IMG/VR virus record: IMGVR_UViG_3300048042_000018
Location: 1 to 27,156 of that record
Source of the DNA: a virus
Length of the DNA: 27,156 nt
Direction: 5' to 3' (one strand)
The notes under the pieces are model-generated. The model was not told where the DNA came from. It saw only the letters and a list, made by a program, of their open reading frames with translations, and made no database searches. Of this stretch, positions 7,280 through 14,194 are shown piece by piece. The position numbers were made by a program, and so were the translations under genes. Numbering within the stretch: the first letter of the stretch is position 1; each line of letters begins with the position of its first letter.

Positions 7280-9379
7280 TTATTTTAAGTCGGCGAGATT
7301 CAAGGCTATTTTTGGCTCTGCTACGAGATCGACACCGGGAAGCTTGGTTGTATTTTCCATCGCATCCTTCAAGATCTTGACCATTTGCTCCTTCAGGTGC
7401 TCCGGCCCTTCGAGGACCAATTCATCGTGGACTTGGAGGACGATCTTCACCAAACCATTGAATTGCTGAATACCTTTCCAGCAGGCAATGGCCGCGCGGT
7501 TCATGATCGAGGCTGCGGTGCTTTGGACGCGATGGTTCATGGCGAGGTTCAAGAGATTCCTTGCCGTATATGGCAGTTCTCCATGCGACGCGTTGCCGTA
7601 GATCTCCGGGATCTCCATCGCCTCTGGCATCCGGCGAGGACGACCGAAGAGATTGTACACGACACCATGCTTCTTCGCCTGCTCATGACTCTCCAACATC
7701 ATGAGTTCCACTTTAGGATATGCCTCGAAGTACTTGTTGATTAGGTCTTGCGCCTCATCCGTCGTGATACCCATTGTCGCAGCTTGCTGGAAGGCGGTAC
7801 GGCCATACGGAGTCGCGAGCGCAATGATTTTTGAATCATCTCGGAGCTTCGGATGCTTCTTAGCAAAGGAGTTTGCGTCGGACTTGAACATGCTGCAGTC
7901 AGTCTTTCCATATATTGGAGCGCCGACGACACTATAAAAATCCTCTCCGCGAGCGAAGCAGCCGCACAGAGTCTCATCTCGACTCGTACTCGCAAAGACT
8001 CTAGGTTCAAGCTGCGCATAGTCGGCTCCTACGAAGACGTTACCAGGGCGAGCGATGATGCACGCCTTCACGCGCTTATCGTCCCTTGGGAGGTTTTGGA
8101 AGTTGGGGTGCTTACAGGAGTACCGGCCTGAAGTCGTCCCATGCTGAAGGAAGTTCGGATGGATGACGTTGTATTTCATCTTGCCCTGTATGCCTAGGAC
8201 GTAGGTGTTCAGGAGCTTCATGTTCTTAGCGTACTCCATGAACTTCTCGACCCACTTGTATTTAGGTGCAAGGAGGGCGAGCGTCACTTTACCACACTGG
8301 AGGTAGTTCCAAGGATCTCCGACCTTCTTTGGCCGTCCTTGCTTCTTGGTCTTGGGATTGTATTTCCCATCGGCGTAGATCTCGCCTTTGTGCTCTGACA
8401 CCGTCTGGATGAACTCCTTCTTGGCAGAGAGGGTATAGGGGAGCTTCATGTTGAGTGCCTTGCAGAGTTCGCGTCCCCCCTTGGTGAGGGTGTTGAAAGG
8501 CCGGTTGAGGTGGATGAACAATAGCCATGCGAGCTGCTTTGAGGAGCCAATGTTGAAGGTCTTCGCCTTCGAGGTGCCGGGGTACTTATCTTTCACCAGG
8601 GGGGTAATCTCTTTGTAGATAAAGCCTTTGGCGTCTAGGCACTCGGCTTCCAGTGTCTCCTTGAGCTTCTGGAGCTTCTCTGGATCGACTCGGAGGCCGG
8701 TTGTGTTCATGTCGTAGGTGGGACCACGCAGGAGTGGCATCGTTTCGTCGTCGTAGAAAAACTTGTCGAGCTTCTGCTCGAACAGGAGCGGTACGTCGTT
8801 GTAGAAGATCTTGAGAGTCATGATGGCGTCTTTGGCACCGTACTCGGCGATGAGGTCGGCATCGGCTTTGTAGAGTTCGTAGTTCGCCTTGGTGAGCATT
8901 CCGCCGTTCTTCTCGACACTCGCCTTCATCGCTGCCTGCTCTTTGCGCTCGTCTGCACCGTAGAGTTCCACGGCACGCTCCTTAAGGCCGTTCAGGCGGT
9001 TCTCGTTCAGGAGATGGCCGCCAACGAGGGTATCGTGGACGACGTAAGGCATCAGCTCGACTCCAAAATTCTCCCTGGTGCGTGCGCAGTCGAACGGCGC
9101 ATTCTGCATTACTAGGGATTTTCCAACAAGTCGTTCAATAAACGCCTTAGCTCCTTTCTTTGTTTCGAGGTCACATATCTTATTACTGGCTCCGTCCCAA
9201 AAGGATAATATGACATAGTAACCAACATCAATATCCGCGCATATAGAAAAGCCGATAACCTGCGCTTCCTTATCCGTACCTGTTGTTTCCACGTCGTATG
9301 AGATGTAATCCTTGTCATTTAGATAATACTCCAATTCCTTCAGTTCTTTTAGGGTCTTTACGATAATCAACTTCTCCAT
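7280..9379 (-). CDS. polA: Family A DNA polymerase with 3'-5' exonuclease
   Basis: The 699-aa enzyme is the phage replicative polymerase, T7-like in size. The DEDDy exonuclease domain has D29-x-E31 (SYDVETTG), NAPFDCARTR, and YGAKDAIMTL. Polymerase motif A is GADYAQLEPR (D453), motif B is R-x3-K-x7-YG in RDDSKIIALATPYG, and motif C is QVHDELVLE (H651, D652). The residue matching E. coli Pol I Phe762 is Leu521, and the neighbouring Asn761 and Gly763 are both Ala. No 5' nuclease domain is present. GGGAG stands six bases before ATG 9379. It follows the primase-helicase, with one small gene overlapping both, so polymerase and helicase are made from one leftward transcript. Confidence 0.96.
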   Translation of the reverse strand: MEKLIIVKTLKELKELEYYLNDKDYISYDVETTGTDKEAQVIGFSICADIDVGYYVILSFWDGASNKICDLETKKGAKAFIERLVGKSLVMQNAPFDCARTRENFGVELMPYVVHDTLVGGHLLNENRLNGLKERAVELYGADERKEQAAMKASVEKNGGMLTKANYELYKADADLIAEYGAKDAIMTLKIFYNDVPLLFEQKLDKFFYDDETMPLLRGPTYDMNTTGLRVDPEKLQKLKETLEAECLDAKGFIYKEITPLVKDKYPGTSKAKTFNIGSSKQLAWLLFIHLNRPFNTLTKGGRELCKALNMKLPYTLSAKKEFIQTVSEHKGEIYADGKYNPKTKKQGRPKKVGDPWNYLQCGKVTLALLAPKYKWVEKFMEYAKNMKLLNTYVLGIQGKMKYNVIHPNFLQHGTTSGRYSCKHPNFQNLPRDDKRVKACIIARPGNVFVGADYAQLEPRVFASTSRDETLCGCFARGEDFYSVVGAPIYGKTDCSMFKSDANSFAKKHPKLRDDSKIIALATPYGRTAFQQAATMGITTDEAQDLINKYFEAYPKVELMMLESHEQAKKHGVVYNLFGRPRRMPEAMEIPEIYGNASHGELPYTARNLLNLAMNHRVQSTAASIMNRAAIACWKGIQQFNGLVKIVLQVHDELVLEGPEHLKEQMVKILKDAMENTTKLPGVDLVAEPKIALNLADLK

Positions 9380-9551
9380 AGCGCGCTCCCTTTTTAAAGT
9401 TCTCTGCAGACCTAGATTCTTTGGCTGCCTCTGGATGCGCCTTGCGCCATTTTTGGACTCGTTTCCTGCGTGACTCCCTACAATATTCGAGGTTATCCGA
9501 GTAATATTTTTTCAGCCTAATGCTTTGTTTCAAGAGCTGAGCTTGTGTCAT
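9315..9551 (-). CDS. Small very basic protein overlapping helicase and polymerase genes
   Basis: The 78-aa product starts at ATG 9551 with an almost perfect SD (GGGAGG, 5-base spacer). It overlaps the end of the primase-helicase gene by 35 bases and the start of the polymerase gene by 65 bases. The sequence is rich in K and R with YYSDNLEYCRESRRKRVQKW, a helical basic stretch of a type common in small phage proteins and at the start of some HNH proteins, but no HNH motif follows. It may be a nucleic-acid-binding accessory of the replisome or simply a coupling frame that keeps ribosomes moving into the polymerase gene. Confidence 0.62.
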   Translation of the reverse strand: MTQAQLLKQSIRLKKYYSDNLEYCRESRRKRVQKWRKAHPEAAKESRSAENFKKGARYGEVDYRKDPKRTEGIGVLSK

Positions 9552-11376
9552 CTTTGCCTCCCTTGGTCCACGTTATGCTCTTGTACGGTACGAGGTCTGT
9601 CTTCCTGTCCATTCTCCGCGTAGCCGTCGATTTTTTGTTGAAGAAGTCGAACGACTTCTCTTCCATCTGAGTGAGTTCTCTGAAAGTCTCATTCATCGGA
9701 TCGAAGAAGAGCTTGTAGGGTACGTCTTCCTGGATCTCATCGAGCTTCGTGTTTTTGTGGCGGATCTTGCAGAACTTGAATGATGTTACGGTCGGACACT
9801 TCGACTCCGAGTGGCACCGCTTCACCGGCTGCCAGATGGTAATCAGGAAGTCGCAGTAGGACTCGAAGAACACCGTCCCGTAGGCGGCGTCCTTGTTCAG
9901 TTCGAGATCTCCGATACCGGCCTTCTCCCTCGGTGCCTGCGATTGCATGATCATGAGGGTGTTGGTCTGGACGGCGAACGCCTTCATCTCATGGCAAATG
10001 TCCATGAGGTCTTGGTTCTCGCCGTTCTTCCCGGTCTTCTTCAAAGCTCCTATATGGTCTATGACGACGCAGCCGATCTTCCGTCCGGTGAGCTTCTGGA
10101 ACTTCAAGATGTACTGCTTGAGATCATCGAAGGAGAGGTGACGGAAGGAGCCGTCGTCATTGTAGTTGCTGATGACATGCACCTTCTCATGGAGCTTCGT
10201 GTCGGAGCCGCACATCGTCTTCCAGCGTTCGGCGATCTCGGCTGCAGGCTGCTCTAGGGGGACGAAGAAATGGTCATATTCCGGGTTGTTCTTGACGAAG
10301 CCCTGGAACATGTTGAGGGCCATAGCCGTTTTACCCACCCCAGAGCCTGCCACAAGCCCTACAACCTGCCCAAGACGGAAGCCGCGTAGGGTAGCATCAA
10401 TGTACTTGTGACAAGGGAACCTGGTGCCTTTTAGAGTGTCTCCTGACCTTTGTAAAATCTCCTTAACACTGTTAGATAGAGTTAGGCCTTCGGTATCCGG
10501 TGCCTCCTCGAAGGTCCAGATCTTGTCCACGATGCCCTGCGCGTAGCCGATACGGTGCGCTGGAGCGCGGGGGAGTGCCTTGGCGGAGTTCACCAGGACG
10601 GACATGGCCTCATCCTTGGTAAAGTCGTTGGCGAACATGATGTGGCCTAGGCGGTAGTCAGCCTTGGAGCGGTCGTCTGAGTTCCCGGACCAGATCTCCT
10701 TCACTTCAGGAGAGTTTCTAAGTAGCTGGTAGAACTTGAGCGGCATCCTTTCATTGACTGTAATTTCCTCACCGACATGGTACGTCTTGTCGAAGTGCGC
10801 TTGGCAGTACGCACTGTCCTCATGAGTGATCGGAGGAAGTATCTTATCAAGCTCTTCGCAAGTGTATGTGGTGTCAGTTTCATAAAGTTGTTTACACTCA
10901 ACTGGAGTAACCTCGTTTTTGGTGTTGATGGTAGCAGGAACGCGCATGAGCTGGTAGATCTTACAAACTGCGTCGTCTGTGTTATAATACCGGCAAAGGC
11001 GGCGTTGAATCTTGAGATAACTCATCGCATCGAGATCAGTCACCTGCCAGTAGGCGTGTACACCGTGGCCGGAGTCTACGACGTAAGTTGGAGTTGGACC
11101 ACAAGTCTGAAGGTATTCGATGAACTGATCTTTCGTTTTCCAATACCCGGCCTTACTGTCCATATCGATAAACACGAAGTTGAAGGAGTCGATGTGAGAT
11201 CCATCGACTGTAGCATTCTTATCATAGGCCGTGGGGTAATTAGGGAGGAAGTAACAGTTGTACCCCTGCTTGTTTAGAGCCTGAAGATATTCATCGTTGA
11301 AGTCTCCTTCAACGACTTTCTTCAGTCCTGGATACTTAGCTACCGCCCAATCTGGTAAGATGCAACGATAGACCAT
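9517..11376 (-). CDS. Primase-polymerase (AEP-like) fused to DnaB/RecA-type replicative helicase
   Basis: The 619-aa protein combines two replication enzymes. The N-terminal part has the archaeo-eukaryotic primase pattern: hydrophobic-D-x-D as FIDMD (D71, D73), SGHGVHAYW (102-110) supplying the conserved His, and a third motif around YQLMRVPATINTKN (141-154). The C-terminal half is a RecA-fold helicase: Walker A GSGVGKT (344-350), Walker B VVIDHIGAL (D440), then a QSQAPREK segment suited to motif H3. Classical T7 gp4 instead fuses a TOPRIM primase to its helicase. GGAGG is four bases before ATG 11376. The gene follows an SSB-like gene and a tRNA-like element. Primer synthesis plus fork unwinding is the inferred role. 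Confidence 0.88.
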   Translation of the reverse strand: MVYRCILPDWAVAKYPGLKKVVEGDFNDEYLQALNKQGYNCYFLPNYPTAYDKNATVDGSHIDSFNFVFIDMDSKAGYWKTKDQFIEYLQTCGPTPTYVVDSGHGVHAYWQVTDLDAMSYLKIQRRLCRYYNTDDAVCKIYQLMRVPATINTKNEVTPVECKQLYETDTTYTCEELDKILPPITHEDSAYCQAHFDKTYHVGEEITVNERMPLKFYQLLRNSPEVKEIWSGNSDDRSKADYRLGHIMFANDFTKDEAMSVLVNSAKALPRAPAHRIGYAQGIVDKIWTFEEAPDTEGLTLSNSVKEILQRSGDTLKGTRFPCHKYIDATLRGFRLGQVVGLVAGSGVGKTAMALNMFQGFVKNNPEYDHFFVPLEQPAAEIAERWKTMCGSDTKLHEKVHVISNYNDDGSFRHLSFDDLKQYILKFQKLTGRKIGCVVIDHIGALKKTGKNGENQDLMDICHEMKAFAVQTNTLMIMQSQAPREKAGIGDLELNKDAAYGTVFFESYCDFLITIWQPVKRCHSESKCPTVTSFKFCKIRHKNTKLDEIQEDVPYKLFFDPMNETFRELTQMEEKSFDFFNKKSTATRRMDRKTDLVPYKSITWTKGGKDDTSSALETKH

Positions 11377-11398
11377 TATCCCTCCGATTTAAAATCAC

Positions 11399-11467
11399 GG
11401 ACAGGAGCAGGAATCTAACCTGCAAACGAGACGGCTTTTCTTCCGGCGCGTCGAGTTACTCCCTGTC
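11399..11467 (-). other. tRNA-like element (acceptor and T-arm, no usable anticodon)
   Basis: On the minus strand GACAGGG (11467-11461) pairs with TCCTGTC (11406-11400) as a 7-bp acceptor stem with one G:U. It abuts a T-arm of GCAGG (11423-11419), loop TTAGATT, and CCTGC (11411-11407), in the exact tRNA order and spacing. The 37-base middle is too short and has no D-arm; it can form a central hairpin around CGACG/CGTC, but its loop has no U before an anticodon. CCA is not encoded. So it is not a normal decoding tRNA: it could be a degenerate tRNA, an RNase P/RNase Z processing signal in the polycistronic mRNA, or a protein-binding tRNA mimic. It fills most of the gap between SSB and primase-helicase. 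Confidence 0.45.
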
Positions 11468-11495
11468 CGTTTATTCGCAGTTAAGGGCCGCGAAC

Positions 11496-12035
11496 TTATA
11501 CTGACTTGCGATTACCGAGGAGGCCTTTCGTCTTGGCTTGAGAGGCTTTGGAAGCCGGTTGAGCGGCGTGGACTGGAGGCTTGGTGCGAGCTGGAGGAGG
11601 CTCATCCAGCGGCGCTTCTTCAGCGTCCAAGGACTCTTCCGCATCCAGGCCCTCGTCGTTCTCGTCCTGGAACTCTTCTTCAGAAGCATCGGCGACTTCA
11701 ATCGTCTGGTCTTCATCGACCATGACTTTGAACTTCTTCATTGGATTACCTTTACCGGTGTCGATCTCGCCATCAGTCTTGATAGTAACCAAGGTTCCAG
11801 GCTTCACTGTGCGGAGCTTACTGTCCATATCCACTTTACCCCACACACTTTGGTCGCCGTCGGCGGTCTGAAGGTCGTGAATGTAGTCCATCTTCTTCGG
11901 GTTGAATCGATTTGGACCGGCTTCGCGGGTACGAAGAAAATATCCTTCGATACTCGTAGGATTTTTTACTCCGGTTTTCTTATCTATGCCGCCCAGAGTA
12001 ATTGCGTTGTTCTTTACTACTTCTTTGTATCCCAT
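11496..12035 (-). CDS. Single-stranded DNA-binding protein (phage SSB-like)
   Basis: The 179-aa product has a compact beta-rich N-terminal part of about 110 residues (NPTSIEGYFLRTREAG, YIHDLQTADGDQSVWGKVDM, GTLVTIKTDGE) and a long acidic, proline-rich tail (residues 110-155, many D and E). That layout matches phage SSB proteins whose acidic tail contacts polymerase and helicase. Unusually, the tail is followed by a basic end (KTKGLLGNRKSV) rather than ending on acid and aromatic residues. ATG 12035 is preferred over ATG 12047 because AAAGG lies four bases upstream and spans the stop of the kinase gene. Its neighbours (dNMP kinase, primase-helicase, polymerase) support a replication role. Confidence 0.72.
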   Translation of the reverse strand: MGYKEVVKNNAITLGGIDKKTGVKNPTSIEGYFLRTREAGPNRFNPKKMDYIHDLQTADGDQSVWGKVDMDSKLRTVKPGTLVTIKTDGEIDTGKGNPMKKFKVMVDEDQTIEVADASEEEFQDENDEGLDAEESLDAEEAPLDEPPPARTKPPVHAAQPASKASQAKTKGLLGNRKSV

Positions 12036-12036
12036 A

Positions 12037-12597
12037 TTACCTTTCATTCGGCACTAAGCCGAGTTGTTTGTATAACGCCGTCAGTTGATCCAGGTACTGA
12101 AGACGAGTTCCGTTGTTTTCCACCGTGAAGTCGATAAACCTTGAGTCGATACCAGCCTCGGATGAGTGTTGCACGATTCCGGCCTTCGTGTCAATCCTAT
12201 TCTGCGAGTCGTTGGAAGTAATCTGGACGATCGTTCCGCCGAGTCGTGCCATGGTTTCTGCCTCGTTGTCGAAACGAACGTCGTCACAGACAACGATAGA
12301 CTTGGCGCTCGCAGACTCAACTTCCTTCTGCCAGATATCTACCCAAATATTTTCATTCACTGTTCCTCTGCCCCACTCGGTTCCGAGCCATTGGAGGAGC
12401 TTCCGATCCTTAGTGAAGGAGGCATCACGCTCATGCACCGAGGAGATGCGCCGGTAGATGAACTCCTGCATGTCGTAGAGCGGCTGCGCGAACTTGACGA
12501 GCTTGACTGGACTGTTCGCGGGGAGGAGGTCTTTCAAGCATTCAATGGCAGTGGACTTACCTACTCCCATTTTTCCGTTAAACCCGAGGAGGTGCAT
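12037..12597 (-). CDS. Deoxynucleoside monophosphate kinase
   Basis: The 186-aa protein would phosphorylate dNMPs to feed phage DNA synthesis. It begins with a P-loop GFNGKMGVGKST (residues 5-16), followed by a substrate-binding region (VKFAQPLYDMQEFIYRRIS) and a lid-like part with RKLLQWLGTEWGR and VNENIWVDIW, which is characteristic of T4 gp1-type dNMP kinases; VVCDDVRFDNEAE supplies a Walker B-like segment. ATG 12597 is chosen over 12621 because AAGGG lies six bases upstream. The gene sits behind its own promoter-like sequence (12645-12673). Confidence 0.87.
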   Translation of the reverse strand: MHLLGFNGKMGVGKSTAIECLKDLLPANSPVKLVKFAQPLYDMQEFIYRRISSVHERDASFTKDRKLLQWLGTEWGRGTVNENIWVDIWQKEVESASAKSIVVCDDVRFDNEAETMARLGGTIVQITSNDSQNRIDTKAGIVQHSSEAGIDSRFIDFTVENNGTRLQYLDQLTALYKQLGLVPNER

Positions 12598-12868
12598 ATT
12601 TTTCCCTTTCGCATGTATCACATTTGATTTTGTCTACTACTAAAGCTATACGCCCTTTAGGAAGTAATGTCAAGTGAAAATTGCAGAGGCGGAGCGTCTT
12701 TGGCTTGTACGGCATCAGCATGTGCGGTGCCATCAGGAGGAAGATCACCTGCGGCTTCCTGACTTGTTTCACCGGGGTAAGCATCCAGCGTATACAATAG
12801 ACGATGGAGATCGGGACGACTAGGAACATCATAATCTTGATGCCCATCATGGCTTGATTGTCCGTCAT
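12578..12868 (-). CDS. Small single-span membrane protein, function unknown
   Basis: The 96-aa frame begins at ATG 12868, overlapping the upstream stop (ATGA) with GGTGAG just before it. A hydrophobic segment (IKIMMFLVVPISIVYCIRWM, residues 10-29) predicts one membrane helix, followed by a second moderately hydrophobic stretch (VIFLLMAPHMLM) and a C-terminal CDTC pair. The end overlaps the start of the dNMP kinase by 20 bases, and a promoter-like sequence lies inside its 3' part, so the last third may be constrained mainly by regulation. Confidence is moderate because the composition could also arise by chance. Confidence 0.55.
   Translation of the reverse strand: MTDNQAMMGIKIMMFLVVPISIVYCIRWMLTPVKQVRKPQVIFLLMAPHMLMPYKPKTLRLCNFHLTLLPKGRIALVVDKIKCDTCEREKYAPPRV
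12645..12673 (-). promoter_or_regulatory. Leftward promoter before the dNMP kinase-SSB-primase unit
   Basis: On the minus strand TTGACA (12673-12668) is followed by exactly 17 bases and TATAGC (12650-12645), four of six matches to TATAAT. The predicted start near 12638 leaves a leader of about 40 bases before ATG 12597. It would drive the dNMP kinase, SSB, primase-helicase and polymerase genes independently of the upstream recombination block. Confidence 0.62.
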
Positions 12869-13110
12869 TTACTCACCCTATTCCACAACAAAAGTTTTTC
12901 GAGTTCCGACTCTTCGCCCGTCACTAATTTGAGTCTCTGCTGAGCAAAGGACTTGACCTCCTCTATATGATCGAATTTTACATACGGAGCACTACTGTCG
13001 TCGGTGACGTATCCCACGTCACCTATGGTTACTCCGGCATGTATCGTCCGAGAAATATCAATCACTAAGACTTTATCTCCTACCTTGAACTTAGCTTCGT
13101 TATAAATCAT
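12865..13110 (-). CDS. SH3/KOW-like small protein, sixth member of the window's paralogue family
   Basis: The 81-aa product has FKVGDKVLVI (residues 8-17), a beta-barrel-like middle (TIGDVGYVTDD, YVKFDHIEEV) and a C-terminal tail LVTGEESELEKLLLW. Both ends match two proteins encoded rightward at 25905-26138 and 26128-26379 (F-R/K-I/V-GD-R/K-V at the start; I/V-TG-K/E-E-T/S-ELEKLLLW at the end). So it is a dispersed copy of that family, on the other strand, 13 kb away, in the replication block. The SD GGAGGGG lies inside the end of the CYTH gene. The SH3/KOW reading of the GD-x-V pattern is inference; the function is unknown. Confidence 0.78.
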   Translation of the reverse strand: MIYNEAKFKVGDKVLVIDISRTIHAGVTIGDVGYVTDDSSAPYVKFDHIEEVKSFAQQRLKLVTGEESELEKLLLWNRVSK

Positions 13111-13685
13111 TTCCCCTCCTTGCGGTACAGCTCGAACAAACTCTTCTTGACGCGGCTCTGAGGACTAATGCCGAGGGGTTTCATGAGCTTCTCTAACACC
13201 GTGAGTTCCTCGTAGGCGTCAGACTCGCTCGCCCACGGGTAATCCTCGCTCATCTCCACTTCGATATACCGGCCTGTCTCCTTCATGTCGGTGTCGTAGC
13301 AGACGTAATACACGAAGATATGACGTTCGTACTCGTAGACGAAGCAGCTCTTGAAAAGAGACATATTGTAGACATACCCAAACTCTCCGTAAAACGCTTC
13401 TATCTGTTCGCGACTTGTCGTAGGAGCCAGATCAATGTTATGCTCAGTACGAACAAAGTTATTAGCGTTCTCAGTCTTCCTTTTAAAAGTGAGTTGGTTA
13501 GAATCCGGCCCTACGCGGAGGCGGCCAAACGCGCCAGAGTCTTTAACATTATCGTAAAAATGATCATAGCCAGAAGCTGAGAACTGCCCTTTGAGGCCGT
13601 TGAAGTCCTTACAGAACTTGACGAACGCCTCCAGGCCTACGTTATCTGCTCGATACTTGAACTCAATCTCTAAGTGTTTCTTCAT
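13107..13685 (-). CDS. CYTH-domain protein (triphosphate tunnel enzyme)
   Basis: The 192-aa product begins with the CYTH signature E-x-E-x-K as LEIEFKY (E6, E8, K10) and continues with the tunnel strands RLRVG, LTFKRK, FVRTEHNIDL, FVYEYERH, and YIEVEMSED. These acidic and basic residues normally bind a triphosphate with divalent metal. CYTH proteins include thiamine triphosphatases, inorganic tripolyphosphatases and class IV adenylyl cyclases; size and motifs fit the cyclase/CyaB-like branch as well as a hydrolase. In a phage it might alter nucleotide or signal pools, or modify RNA ends. It overlaps its neighbours by 4 bases on both sides, within the replication operon. Confidence 0.85.
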   Translation of the reverse strand: MKKHLEIEFKYRADNVGLEAFVKFCKDFNGLKGQFSASGYDHFYDNVKDSGAFGRLRVGPDSNQLTFKRKTENANNFVRTEHNIDLAPTTSREQIEAFYGEFGYVYNMSLFKSCFVYEYERHIFVYYVCYDTDMKETGRYIEVEMSEDYPWASESDAYEELTVLEKLMKPLGISPQSRVKKSLFELYRKEGK

Positions 13686-13912
13686 GTCGTCTTCCTCAAT
13701 AGCTCCTTCGGAATTGGAATCAGGCCGATCTTAGTATGGCAGAAAACTTCCTTGTCTGCAATCTTAATCAGCGAGCTTCTGTCCTGCAGCTCCTTTGGCA
13801 AATAGCGGAACTCGACCGGCCTTACGAATGTCCCTGCAGGCATGGTGATGCAGTCCTGCGTGTTTACCCAATACTTGAAGTCTGCAGTGAGCTTATAGTC
13901 TGGAGTGCTCAT
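13682..13912 (-). CDS. Conserved-looking small phage protein (76 aa)
   Basis: A 76-residue product with ATGA coupling at both ends. It shows YWVNTQDCITMPAGTFVRPV and a run KEVFCHTKIGLIPIPKELL. I recall short phage proteins of this pattern (aromatic strand, MPAGTFVRP, FCxTKxGIIPIP), but no function is known to me. The sequence looks like a small beta fold. It lies between the zinc-peptidase-like gene and the CYTH gene. Confidence 0.72.
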   Translation of the reverse strand: MSTPDYKLTADFKYWVNTQDCITMPAGTFVRPVEFRYLPKELQDRSSLIKIADKEVFCHTKIGLIPIPKELLRKTT

Positions 13913-14193
13913 ATAAAGTTATCCAGTAGAAGTTCCATGATCGCTTTTTCCAGCTTGTAGATCGTCTTGTGTTTGATCTTCACCGGCACCTCGAACTCCA
14001 CGATATGGAGGAGTTCATGGATCAGGGTGGACATGGTTTCCCGCCTGCTCATTCCCGCCTTGATCGTGATGGTCTTCTTGATCCAGTCTGTCTCGCCGTA
14101 CATCTCGAAGTTCTTCTTGAACTTGATCTTGTACCGCTCAGCGCCAAAGAAGATCTCTTTCGGATAGGACTTAGGCTTCGGTAAATGCTCCAT
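13909..14193 (-). CDS. Small putative zinc metallopeptidase (HEXXH)
   Basis: The 94-aa product contains LIHELLHIVEFE with the zinc motif H59-E60-x-x-H63 in a helix preceded by TMSTL. That is the gluzincin-like signature seen in ImmA/IrrE-like and SprT-like proteins. The third ligand could be E66 or E68. A beta-rich N-terminal part (AERYKIKFKKNFEMYGETDW, TITIKAG) fits the family. At 94 residues it is shorter than most ImmA peptidases, so only the catalytic core is present. In phages such enzymes may cleave a repressor or host protein; here the target is unknown. Confidence 0.78.
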   Translation of the reverse strand: MEHLPKPKSYPKEIFFGAERYKIKFKKNFEMYGETDWIKKTITIKAGMSRRETMSTLIHELLHIVEFEVPVKIKHKTIYKLEKAIMELLLDNFI

Positions 14194-14194
14194 A

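Noticed and set aside
11399-11467. A normal decoding tRNA gene
   Set aside because: No D-arm and no 7-base anticodon loop with U33 can be drawn on either strand; only a tRNA-like element is claimed.
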